From assembly GCF_018139145.2 (NCBI RefSeq), contig NC_059475.1, forward strand, positions 18,294,937-18,358,936: a stretch of DNA of 64,000 nucleotides, in the 5' to 3' direction. The translations under genes and the position numbers were made by a program. The stretch comes from Gymnogyps californianus. Its lineage: Eukaryota > Chordata > Aves > Accipitriformes > Cathartidae. This document shows positions 50,710 through 60,504 of the stretch, piece after piece. The notes under the pieces are model-generated. The model made no database searches. It was not told where the DNA came from and worked only from the letters and a program-made list of their open reading frames with translations. Each line of letters begins with the position of its first letter. Position 1 is the stretch's first letter.

Positions 50710-53700
50710 TCTGTGTTTTCAGCACAGGCTCACAGGAAACGCACCACATGATCAGAACAACTCCCTGGTCTCTCCCTCCACTTACGGGGATATCACCTGC
50801 CCACCCCACAGCCATTCCCTTTCTACTTGGTTCATTTCACTTGCTTAGCTACACTAAACTATGCTCTGCCTCCGAGAAATTTTTCTTTTCCAGGTACATA
50901 CAGACAGACAACAGCCAAAATACTTCTAAACCACACTGATTCAACGGAGGGAGCTTCCCAAGCCTTTTTTTAGGAAAGGAAGTTTTCCAAGCCTTGAATC
51001 ACTGACGTCGGTCTGACTCCTAAACCAAGAACTTTGGAAAATGAAACGCAGATAGCGCTAAGGGCCAGATCAAGCAAGACCTACCTACCTAGAATACTGT
51101 GTGTGGCCTCAAGATGCTCTCTAAAGTCCCAGTCACCACAAAAGACAATGCAGTGCCTAATTCTACACTGCACAAATTCTCCAAAATTTTAATCACTTTT
51201 CATTTGCAGCATTTACTAACAGCTGAAAGCAGGAAAGGTTAAGAGACTGATAATTAGTCCTAGTTTGTAATTAAAAACAATTAGTTTTGCACCAGGCCCT
51301 AGTTACTGTGTTCTCAGGCCACAGAATAAGCGACTGTGATGTATCTCCTGTATTCTGCAAGCTGGGCGTGTCCACAACAGCAGCGCACACTTTGATAAGC
51401 CATACTATACACAAAGAGCTAAATTCTGTCTAAACAGCCATAAATCACTCTAAAAGAAATGGCTCAGCCAGGATGTCATCCTAGCTAGTCTAAAAATCTT
51501 TTGCATTTAAAGAAAATATTTTTTATAAAAATTACCTCTTCTCTGCAAACACATGATTACTAAACAGCAATGCTCAGTTTTCCCTATTACACCCACTTTA
51601 AGAAATTCACAGGACAGATGACAACGTGCTGCTAACTGTCATGCTGTTTGGGCCCAGCTTATTCAAGGAAACTTACTTTGTCCTGCAACGTTTGTCAAGT
51701 TCAAGCCTTGAAATCCATTCCAGGTAACATTCAACCGCAAGCTTCTGGCCTACACACAGAAACTACAGCATGAAATTTTATGGTCTGTGTTATTCAGGAG
51801 GTCAAAAGGGATTATCACAATGTTCCTTTTTAGCCGTGGTACCTCTGAGCCTTGGCATATAAGCCACCCTGGAAAGCCATTCTCAGACAACTGTTTTAAA
51901 TTGGACTCTGAGCAGTTCTTGAACTCTACTTCAGGAGAAAGCAGCATTGTCAAGATAACGGTTTTACAGCTTTCAGTCCTCCTAGCAAAAATAGTGCTTG
52001 CTTTGTGTACCTTGCCCTCTTTCACACACTAAGCAGACGTCCTCTATCCAACCCTTACCGCTCTCTGCAAGCCGTTCCACAAACATGCCAGAGCTGAAGA
52101 AGCAATAGTCTGTCCTACAACCTGAAAATTCAAATAAGTAAAATAATTTTCCTGAAAAAAAACAATCCAACTTTGATGTAATTGGGATAACCTGGATGGA
52201 GCAGGAATTGCCCAGCCATGAAGACATTTTCCACAGCAAGACAGCCTTGGATAAAGTAAGCAAAATTTTCCTACTGTTTCATTCATTCAGAAGTGCTAAC
52301 GACAGTGGGTCAACAGTGGATCAAATCGTTGAATATCTCTTTCTGTCACTAGATGCATAATTTGGGGGTCCCAGCATGGGAGCAGGTAACAGAAACTCTG
52401 GATTACCCATTCTCAGGCATGTTCAGCCATGAAAGTGAGCCATCTACCCTCCCTGCGACTTGGCTTTCCTTTGCACAGAGCAGGAATATTCGCTAAATGG
52501 ATTAGCATATACCTTTTCTGGAATCCACCACAAGATTGTACTTACTTCTTTCCTATAATTTATTTTATTTAGCCTTTTCTCTTTTAACCACCAGCAGCCT
52601 GACAAACAGGGAATGATGCACAGGACTAAAACTCGCCACTGATGTGCCGGCCACACTTAATCTTTGACATAGTGTGGCTAACACACAGAAGATGAAGCTA
52701 CCACAGCTTTCTGTCTAACCACTTACCAGCTGAGCTGCACTTCCTACTTCAAGGGAACTGTGAAGACAAACATTTGCACCCTTTGAGGTCATGTAGCAAG
52801 GCTCAGGTGACAAGCGGTTACAAGACACAGTAATTTTGTCACCTGCAGACACCCGCACATTCTTATATGATCCACTTCAACCAACAAGGAACCTGTCTCT
52901 ACCACCCAACCAAGCATGACCTACAACACAAAACTCATTTCAAAGCTGTAATGTTAGGAGAGCCACTAACACAGTCACTTCACTGTCTCTGCAATTCATT
53001 CTGGTTTGTTTTAAAAAATAATAAATACAAGCAAACAAAAAAGCAATTGCGTGTTCCCTCTGAAGTGTACTGGTATTGCTCGGACAACGCTCATTGTAGT
53101 TGGATGCCTTTCTCCACCGGAGTGGCTGACGCAGTCAATTGCGCATCCACTGACTGTTCCAGCACATTACTCTCTTTGGGGGGTTGCACACGTTCAGAGG
53201 GGAAAGAAACCGCGTTCAACGTCTTCCTTCCACGTCAGAGAAGCCAGCAGCTGCAGAGCTGTGCACGCCAAGTGCGGGACGTGGCTTCTCCTGCACCACA
53301 GTGAACGTCAGCCTCTTCAACCAAGTCATTACTTTGGTCCTTGGAGAAGTTATTCACACGTATATCCAAATCCTTGGCCCACAGGTATGGCTACTGACAT
53401 AGCCAAGGACAGCTCGACACCTCTGATAGCAGGGATAGATGTGACCTCACAGGATCTGCTGATCCCTTGCATCACCCAAAATACACATCCGGATGTGCTG
53501 GCAGGAGCACAATTTAGTGAACAAAACTACATAATTCTGAGTCCTTGTCCTAGTTTCACCAGTCGCTGTACTTCTCTCTGGTACACGATACAATCTCTGC
53601 CTTCATATTCAAGTATCATCTCTGTTATCTTCTAGCCTACCTGTACAGTTTGGGGGATGGGATTTGTGAAGCAGTGAAGCACCAGATCATATTAAGCACT

Positions 53701-56150
53701 GGCACTTCCTCAGAAACACTGGCCAACAAGGGACTGGGAAAGACTCGAGATCTTTTTAATCCCGCTTCCATGGCAATCAGGAGCATTAAAGCAAAATAAC
53801 GGTGGGTCAGGGGCTTTGAATTTTCTTTTTTTAATCTTACCTTAACTTCACAAGAATACTATTCTAGAGGTAGCTGGTAACATTGCTCTCTTAAGCAGCC
53901 TGAGTATCTGCCAGAATTTGGTCACAGCAACTTCATATAGATACAGGTATACTCTGTCTATTTCTTCCCTTTTGTGCCACTCCAGACAGAAACCTGTCTT
54001 GAACGTGAGCTAGAAATTAATCACCCATGGAGAAATCACAGAGTAGCAAAGCATGGTAGACCTACCCAGGGGCTTTTGATACTCAGCCTAGAGCATATTT
54101 GGGTCTGCAAATAAACTCCTCTCAGCCTGGGTCCTCAATGCCAGTACAGAAGCTGGTGATTTCAACCTCCCCTGAGGACTGTAACAGGGAAGGCAGAAAG
54201 GCTGATGGTTAATATATCTCTTGCTGTTACACCTAACGCACAGAATATGGCCTCATTTATCCAGAACTATCACATACCTGACTGCCTGCTTGCTCAAGGC
54301 TGACCAACCAGTTAGGAAGATATATGGCAGCACTAGATGAATTCTTTCCATTTTATCTTCACCATGGTGAAGAAGATGGAGTTACCTATACTGGAGGTGA
54401 CCACAAAGGAAAGAGAAGAAAAAATAGCAAACTCCATAATACTATACTGTAGGAACAAAACCCCAGCTCCAATATGGATCAGCTCCACACTGAGCTGGGA
54501 GTTTGAGAAACAGCCCCTTTAAAAAAATATATTTAAAAAAAGGGGGGAAGGGGGAGGCTGTGTACAGCAGAGGAGAGACCCTTGCATCTGGACAAATTCA
54601 GTTGTCCTACTTTAAAACTGCAGGCCAGCTCCTGATTTAACCTGGAGTTTCACATGTCACTACAAAACTCTGGAAGCATTGGCTTTGCAGATATGCCAAA
54701 CATATGAACTGTTTTCAGTGAAGTCAGTATTTTTCCACATCTACTATTGTAACTCTGCTGGCAGGCTGGGAGTAGCAAATCCTCCCTTATATCTCCCTCC
54801 TCTCTTAGAGCATCTCTCTGTTTAAGCACCAGCTAACTTAGATCATCATGCACAATCCCCCTTGGAAACTGGACAAAGAGGGGGGTGGGAGAGTCACTGG
54901 GGTTGTAAGCAACAAACCACAGAAGGAGATGGACTGTCGTGCAGAAGGGAAGTAGCAGGGGAAAAGAGGTGACTAATGAACAGAAGGGGATGTGTAAAAT
55001 CCTACTTGGATTGCCTCTCTGGGGAACAGCTGTTTCCTTGTAAACATCTTGCTAGCTGTCCAAACAAGACGTTCAGACACAGAACAATAAAGGAGAGCAC
55101 CCGAGTAGAAGCGTTCAAGGCATGGGCTCATTCACTACCCTGCCAATTGCTCCAAGTGGCAGAATTCAAAAGCAGGGGAAACATTAGCTGTATATTTAAC
55201 CCTGCATGTGCTGGTGTTAGAGCCAATGGCCTGCAGAAACACATCCCTCTATCTGCGGTGAAGTCCTTCCTAGCCCTCCTTTTCCCCCACCATTTCTGAC
55301 ACAACAGCAGAGCACATTACTTGACAATGGAAAAGAGGAAATATCCTCATCAGAGCAAGGAGAAACAGCCACAGAGCTGAGAAATGAAAAACCTGAACGT
55401 GGCAGCCCTGAAGGCCTAGAAAAGTTCTACCACTGCCCTGGCATCAGCAACTTGGAAGTAGAGGGACTTGCACCAGAAAAAGTAAAAAGAGTCTTTTTAT
55501 TAGTCCTGAGCACAAAACAGCCTACACTGGCAGAAGCATTTCTATGCCAATACAACTGTGTCCACACAGGACTGTTGCCAGCACTGCAAGGTAGCTGCGG
55601 ACAGGGGAAGGAATACTAGCACAACCGTGCCAGGAAACATTCCTAGGGCAGACTGGCCACAGAAGGCAGCTACCTGCACTGCGCAACAGCAAGCAGAGAC
55701 TGTGCACCACCTTTGTCTGTTCCTTGATGCTTCTAGGGATCAAACGCACACGTGCCCAGTCACAAGCCTACCCTATAAACTCTGTCTCCAAAGTGCCACA
55801 CAACCGTTAAAGGAGTGCAATCAGATCACACACACATCTCCAGGAAAGGAGGGGTCACTTTGCAAGGAAGGCAATGCACAGGATAGTAGGACACAATAAC
55901 TGACAATAAGGGAACCCTATGTCCTGAGCCTATAGTCCAGTTATCTACACCTTCATGTCCACCTCTGACTGACCTATCTTGACTTTTTATACATTCTATT
56001 CAATGCAAACTACACTTACCCTGGGAAATGAAATGCCTCCTACTTCTACTCAAAACAACCCGTAGAAGCAGGAAGAAGGTAAGCACAATGATACTCTCAT
56101 AGTCAGAAACAACAACAAGCAATTCCACATTTTAGAAATAGTCCACAAGT
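50710..56150. other. Non-coding, downstream of the minus-strand gene
   Basis: I found no recognised transposon or exon. The 53.04-53.30 kb part has some CpG and overlapping plus-strand frames without splice support. An A7-G6 run lies near 54535. Confidence 0.5.
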
Positions 56151-56154
56151 TCAC

Positions 56155-56361
56155 AGGAAAGACCTGATGTAGTCAAATTTATTTTACCTTTTTATTTCTT
56201 TAGGGCCATTTTGTTGTAGTCGTGCACAAACAGCCAGGAAAAAAGACATGCTAGCAAGGGCTGCTCAAGAATAAACATTCAGTCATTATGAGAAGGGAAG
56301 AGTGCAAGTTCTGCTGACCAAAATCCCTCTGAGCCTAAAGAAAGGCAGCTGGCTTGTTGCA
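56155..56361 (-). other. 3' UTR and poly(A) signals of the minus-strand gene
   Basis: Downstream of the TGA on the minus strand there is no further open frame. Two AATAAA hexamers, read as TTTATT on the plus strand at 56191-56196 and 56178-56183, lie about 165-185 nt after the stop. Cleavage would be expected roughly 15-25 nt further on, near 56155-56165. The UTR would then be only about 200 nt long. Longer UTR forms using other signals cannot be excluded. Confidence 0.5.
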
Positions 56362-56526
56362 TCAAAGTCCAAACCAATCGGGGACTCCACCTCGTCTGGG
56401 GTCACCTTTCTGCCTCTGCTTCTCTCTCTCCATATATTTATTCTTGAAGTCATCAAAAGAGCGAGTTTCTGTGTCTTGTTCTTTCTCTGGAAATAGGTTG
56501 GGAAACTGAAAGGTTTGTCCTTGGCC
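56362..56526 (-). CDS. Terminal coding exon of an unidentified minus-strand gene
   Basis: This 165-nt exon follows a classic acceptor on the minus strand: a T-rich tract ending in TTTAG, with AG at 56527-56528. It reads in phase 0 for 54 codons and then TGA at 56362-56364. The peptide is hydrophilic, with a central stretch rich in E, K, D and R that looks helical, and it ends in the residues VPDWFGL. One of the other frames is open too, but its peptide looks less protein-like, and only this frame fits the exon chain upstream through the 43-nt exon at 56596-56638. I do not recognise the family. The tail has no membrane segment or obvious catalytic motif. I am fairly sure it is a real exon; its function is unknown. 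Confidence 0.75.
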   Translation of the reverse strand, partial: GQGQTFQFPNLFPEKEQDTETRSFDDFKNKYMEREKQRQKGDPRRGGVPDWFGL

Positions 56527-56595
56527 CTAAAGAGAAAACAAATGGTCAGAGAGACATTCCAGCCTTTCTGCAGTAGCTATGATGCATATCCTTAC

Positions 56596-56638
56596 AATGA
56601 AAGACCACCCTGAAGTTTCAGCTAGTGCAAAATGGTAC
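56596..56638 (-). CDS. Possible 43-nt penultimate exon of the minus-strand gene
   Basis: This piece is proposed because it repairs a phase mismatch. The exon at 57314-57407 leaves the reading frame in phase 2, and the last exon enters in phase 0. This stretch enters with one base, runs 14 codons (peptide YHFALAETSGWSFI) and exits in phase 0. Its donor, GTAAGG, is good. Its acceptor ends in AAGAG and lacks a pyrimidine tract, which is a clear weakness; an alternative acceptor a little further upstream would keep the same frame. The intron to the last exon would be 69 nt, with a strong acceptor tract. Confidence 0.4.
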
Positions 56639-56757
56639 CTCTTAACCTCCCAAGATCTCTTTCCACCCCTCTCCCCAAGACACACATATATCCCTACCCC
56701 CAAAAAAGCTAACTTTCAGCCTCTCCTCTTTCGTGTGCTAATTAAGACACTGACATC

Positions 56758-56775
56758 TTTTTTTTTTTTTTTTTT
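56758..56775. repeat. T18 homopolymer
   Basis: A run of 18 T followed by AACAG. On the plus strand this resembles a perfect splice acceptor, but no plus-strand exon could be supported. Confidence 0.85.
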
Positions 56776-57313
56776 AACAGATGAATGGTCAGGAGATGGA
56801 CACCTCTTCAAAGCCTTTAAACCAGCTCAGAGATGTTGTATGAGTCATACAGTAAAAGCAAGACGAGCAAAAAAAATTATTTCGTTAAAGTAACACCACG
56901 GGGAAATACATGGTGGAGCATTATGTTAACACTCAGGATATGAGTAGTGGTTACAGTTGTTTAGATCTCAGCTAAGGATAAGAGAGAACAGTCCTAGCAG
57001 CTGTTATTGTAGGGTGTAATGTGAGAATACAGAATAACAGATATTAGAGATCTCTTATCAACAGGAATAAAGACTATAGTGTAAAACAATTACAGTGGGA
57101 ACAATCTGTCTAATACATCACTAATGAGATTAAAGTGATTACATCTGCATCAGTCATTCTGCCTAACAGACAAGTCATTTTAGTGAAACATCATCATCAG
57201 ATCTATGTCTCCCACTTGGAAAATAAACATTTGCTTGGTCTCTGGTTTTTATCTAACAGCAGGAAACCATTATTCTGTGGAAATGTTCTATCCCATTAAC
57301 ATTACCTACTTAC

Positions 57314-57407
57314 TTTTTAGTGGTGTTTGCGCTAAGCACAACTTCATTAAACTCAACAATATCAGCTCTTCCATTCTGTATGGGACTTTGCATAATAAAA
57401 CTCGTAA
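57314..57407 (-). CDS. Internal coding exon (94 nt) of the minus-strand gene
   Basis: The exon is bordered by CTATCAG on its 5' side and by a consensus GTAAGT donor (ACTTAC on the plus strand at 57308-57313). It enters in phase 1, which matches the exit of the exon at 59515-59641, and leaves in phase 2. The peptide includes SPIQNGRADIVEFNEVVLSA and looks like ordinary folded protein with a short acidic segment. The acceptor has a weak pyrimidine tract. Read through instead of spliced, the frame would stop two codons past the donor, so the end of an alternative transcript is possible. The protein family was not recognised. Confidence 0.6.
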
Positions 57408-57533
57408 CTGATAGCTCATAACTCTAAAATTACTCTTTAAAATACTTACAAACATTACCAGACATTAACTTATTTGGCAGAATACCGCATACAGAAATCT
57501 CAACAAAAGCATTTAATTGCTTCAGATGAAAAC

Positions 57534-57543
57534 GGGGGGGGGG
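57534..57543. repeat. G10 homopolymer
   Basis: A run of 10 G after GAAAAC, in the same intron as the G19 run at 58672. Confidence 0.85.
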
Positions 57544-57838
57544 TTCAGATCAGCCATTCTTTACATTTGTGCAATAAATATAATCAAACAAGAGGCCCAG
57601 TTATGAAATGGTTCCACAAAGGACATGAAAGGAGCCTTCCACAACACGGCTACCTACACTACATTTTGGGATCAGAAATATGACTTAATTAAATCAAAAA
57701 AACCCGTCACCATGTCCCTGACCCAACTGAATGTGTGCTATGTTTCATTTAGCCATATACACTCAACCTGGTAATTTACAGGTGTGAAAGAATTTAAACC
57801 TCAAGCATACACTTTGGAAAGAAAAAATATGACTTATC

Positions 57839-58022
57839 CCAGTTGAGCTTATCCAGACTAGAATCTAGGAAATATCAACTCATACCCAGCAACGCTCCGG
57901 TTGTTTTTGTAGTGCATACTTCTTGGGGGTTTCCTAAAAGCCTGACCATACTACAAAAACAACAAGGGAGCTGCTGTGTACATTGCTCTTTCCTTGATTC
58001 TAGCCTGGATAAGATCAACTGG
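57839..58022. repeat. 184-bp imperfect palindrome, possible MITE-like DNA transposon remnant
   Basis: The left arm starts CCAGTTGAGCTTATCCAGAC and the right arm ends, read in reverse complement, CCAGTTGATCTTATCCAGGC. The first 30 or so bases differ at only three places. The arms pair again near the centre (TTGTTTTTGTAGT against ACTACAAAAACAA). The two arms are about 80 bp each around a loop of about 20 bp. The pattern fits a non-autonomous DNA transposon with long terminal inverted repeats or an old conserved palindromic repeat. I could not see a target-site duplication. It lies in the 2.1-kb intron of the minus-strand gene. Confidence 0.6.
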
Positions 58023-58671
58023 AACAAATCAAGGTTTTCCTTTCCACGGTGTACACTCTGAGGTTTCAACTCTTTTGTACCTTTAAATTACCAACAGGTA
58101 TGCTTGTAATAGCTGTCCTATGACAATTAAAGCATAGTTCCATTTCAAGGCACAGAAACTGGCCTTATCAATGTCCTTGAGCAATCCCAAAGCTGTAGCC
58201 TACTGAAACTCTTCCTGTAGTAGGATCAGCAGCAAGCACCCTTGAGGCCAAGTGCTGCCCAAGATTTTAGCACACTGAAGCATTTGGAAAAGAATTTGTT
58301 TATATTACAAAAAATTACTGCGTTTTAACTGCACTGCAGGCGGGTCACTCAGCCCTGTGGTACCTATAGAACAGACAGGGCTGATTCTAAGGACTCGTCC
58401 GCCCTAGAAAGGAAGCCATTTTAGTTAAACAAGTCAGAAAACAATTCAGGCTAACATGGTAGGCATACCACCTACACTGAAAATTTGAGAACTATTTATA
58501 TTGGTAACAGTGTAGTAAGGGACTGTTCTTGTTATGCAGCACTTCCATTCTGGTATGCTTCCAGGACCAATGCACTTCCCTTACTGGAGATGAAGGAAAG
58601 CTGTCCCTAAAGCATACTAACAACTTCCATGGTAATTCACTAGCATTGCAAAACAGTTATTATTTTAAAAA

Positions 58672-58690
58672 GGGGGGGGGGGGGGGGGGG
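58672..58690. repeat. G19 homopolymer
   Basis: A run of 19 G directly after a short A-run (TTTTAAAAA). The exact length is unreliable in most sequencing data. It has strong quadruplex potential and lies in the 2.1-kb intron of the minus-strand gene. Confidence 0.85.
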
Positions 58691-59514
58691 AAGATATGCA
58701 CAGAGGCTGTAGCGAAACCAGACAAACCTTTCAGCTGTTTATTAAAGAGCTCACAGTTCCCATTTCAAGGCTGGTGAAAGTCAAATATTGAGCTGAAAAT
58801 GTCAATCTGTATCTGGAGTCTTTTAATAAATCAAAATCAGCACAGACAAGTTGGCTCTTTCCAGCTCTTGTTTTGTGAAGAAATTCTGATTTTGGCTGGC
58901 AGCCAGACACAATTCGAAACAGCCAAGACATTACACCCTGAGAACTGAAGGTTGATAAATCTTAAGTAACAATACTATGCAGTAATACTGCACTGTAAGA
59001 CTCTGGAGTGATGAAAGCTGTATGAAAAATAGCTGTTGTGCATGCTCAGTAGCTAGTTTTCAGAAGAAGCCTGTATCTTGGGTATTTCAAAATTTCAAAA
59101 ATACCAAAAGGCATCAGCTTACATAAAGGATTGTGAGTCTGTCCAGGCATATTTACATTCAGTGCATCTTCCACACGATGCCAGAGGCTACTGAGGTTCA
59201 AGCTCATATGCCACCTTCTCAAAAAAATGCCTACCAAAGGAATGGAGGGATCATCACTCCTTTAGGCAGTGCTGCTTTTTCTTATGCTTTTTCTTCGTAA
59301 AAGTTTTCCCTTCTATACAGCAACCATTTGACATATGATAAATGCATCCTCAGAATGAAATCCTAACTGAAATAAAGCAAACAACTAAATGTCTACCAAG
59401 TTCATGAGGGTTTTATCTGGTTTGCAAACTGCTAGGTCATGAAATGCTGGCATATTCAACCAGAAAGCAAAATTTGGGCTTATTTGTAAACCTTGCATTT
59501 GTTCACTGTTTTAC

Positions 59515-59641
59515 CTTCTGCAAGCCATTTAACCAAGGTCATCCTTTCAATTACTGAATTACTGAAATTCACATAAGCTGAAATAAGCTCTAAAAAGGCT
59601 AGGCCTTGGTCGTCCTTTAGAACTTCTGCCAGCATAATTAC
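59515..59641 (-). CDS. Internal coding exon (127 nt) of the minus-strand gene
   Basis: It has an acceptor ending CTGACTAAG after a pyrimidine-rich run and a donor GCAGAAG|GTAAAA. Only one of the three frames is open, and that frame is in phase 0 with the exon upstream. The 42 residues are strongly helical and hydrophobic (for example LAFLELISAYVNF and MTLVKWLAE), like a helical-repeat or helical-bundle domain rather than a membrane span. It exits in phase 1, matching the next exon at 57314-57407. The intron between it and the upstream exon is only 50 nt. Confidence 0.7.
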
Positions 59642-59691
59642 CTTAGTCAGAAGCATAGAGAAAGGGGGAGAAAATAAGAACACCTTCCTAC

Positions 59692-59899
59692 CTGACATAG
59701 CTGTGCTAAAAGAAAATCCTGTAAAAAAGACAGACACTGGCAAAAAAAATCGTTTTGCTCAGATAATTTAGTCTGTCTTGGAACTGGATGCTGCACTGCC
59801 AGCAAAAGAACTTTTTCACCAATGTGAGGTGATACACTGATACTCTGGAATTTGTCAGGATAAACTCTACCACCACATGCTCTTATATCTAAGCGAGCC
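59692..59899 (-). CDS. Internal coding exon (208 nt) of the minus-strand gene
   Basis: The acceptor has a long T/C tract and ends in TTGTAAG. The donor is CAG|GTAGGA. Only one frame is open across all 208 nt, which gives 69 codons after a one-base entry. The N-terminal half contains RACGGRVYPDKFQSISVSP and could be a small beta-rich segment. The C-terminal half (FFCQCLSFLQDFLLAQL) is helical and continues smoothly into the helical next exon. This is the longest internal exon of the gene and the best piece for a database search. I do not recognise the family. Confidence 0.72.
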
Positions 59900-60482
59900 C
59901 TTACAATGTTAAAAAAAAGAAGAAAAAAAACAAACAAAGCAAGTCAGAGAGGCGGTATTGAAACACCTAAAACAAAGGCAACATGATGATTTTACGCATT
60001 GCTATTCTCAATTTAGGATCTTCCCAGAGACCTCCCTTTTTCCCTACAAATTCTAAGATTACGTACAAGTGAGATGTGTGGTCCAGTGTTTAGATAACAG
60101 AAATGGCAGACATTAAACTTCTACTCCTGCACAACTCTAATCCTCGCTTCAGCATTACCCAAATGTAAAACTGATTTATATACAAGGCCTTATGAGGATT
60201 CATTTGTTAAATGCTAACATCCTTCAAGATAAAAAGTGACCTAAGCATCAAACATGTATTTTCCCTTTACGTTTCAAGCCTTTGTTGTTAGAAAGGGTGA
60301 AAACACAGCTTGTTCTCTGCGTCTGTAGAAGGAGTTATCACATCGAGTGGTACAAATTGCCTCATTTTAATGAGAGGTTAAGTGACCATAATTAGGCCTA
60401 TGAACTCAAGCGTTAGCCTTTCCACCGCTGAGCCTCATGTCAGAAAATTGCTGGAAGGATTATCAGGCACAAACTCACTTAC

Positions 60483-60504
60483 ACTTCTCTGACCTTTGCA
60501 TCCC
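60483..60504 (-). CDS. 22-nt microexon of the minus-strand gene
   Basis: This very short exon has strong borders: an acceptor preceded by a branch-like CCTAAAC and a tract ending CTTTTCAG, and a donor GTAAGTGAG. Only entry in phase 1 and exit in phase 2 fits the next exon, and that entry phase is exactly the exit of the exon at 63633-63706 in its acidic frame. It would add about seven residues, (G)DAKVRE, before the valine shared with the next exon. The phase match on both sides is the main support. Confidence 0.5.

Noticed and set aside
52740..52870. Possible MIR-like sequence around GAGGTCATGTAGCAAGG
   Set aside because: Only one short landmark fits and the rest does not follow the MIR order.
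56776..56842. Apparent plus-strand exon after T18-AACAG, starting ATGAATGG
   Set aside because: The acceptor-like tract is a homopolymer and no plus-strand donor or partner exon follows; it lies inside an intron of the minus-strand gene.
59116..59198. Minus-strand open piece between CTCAG and GTAAGC
   Set aside because: The peptide looks plausible, but its phases do not fit between the exons at 59515-59641 and 57314-57407.
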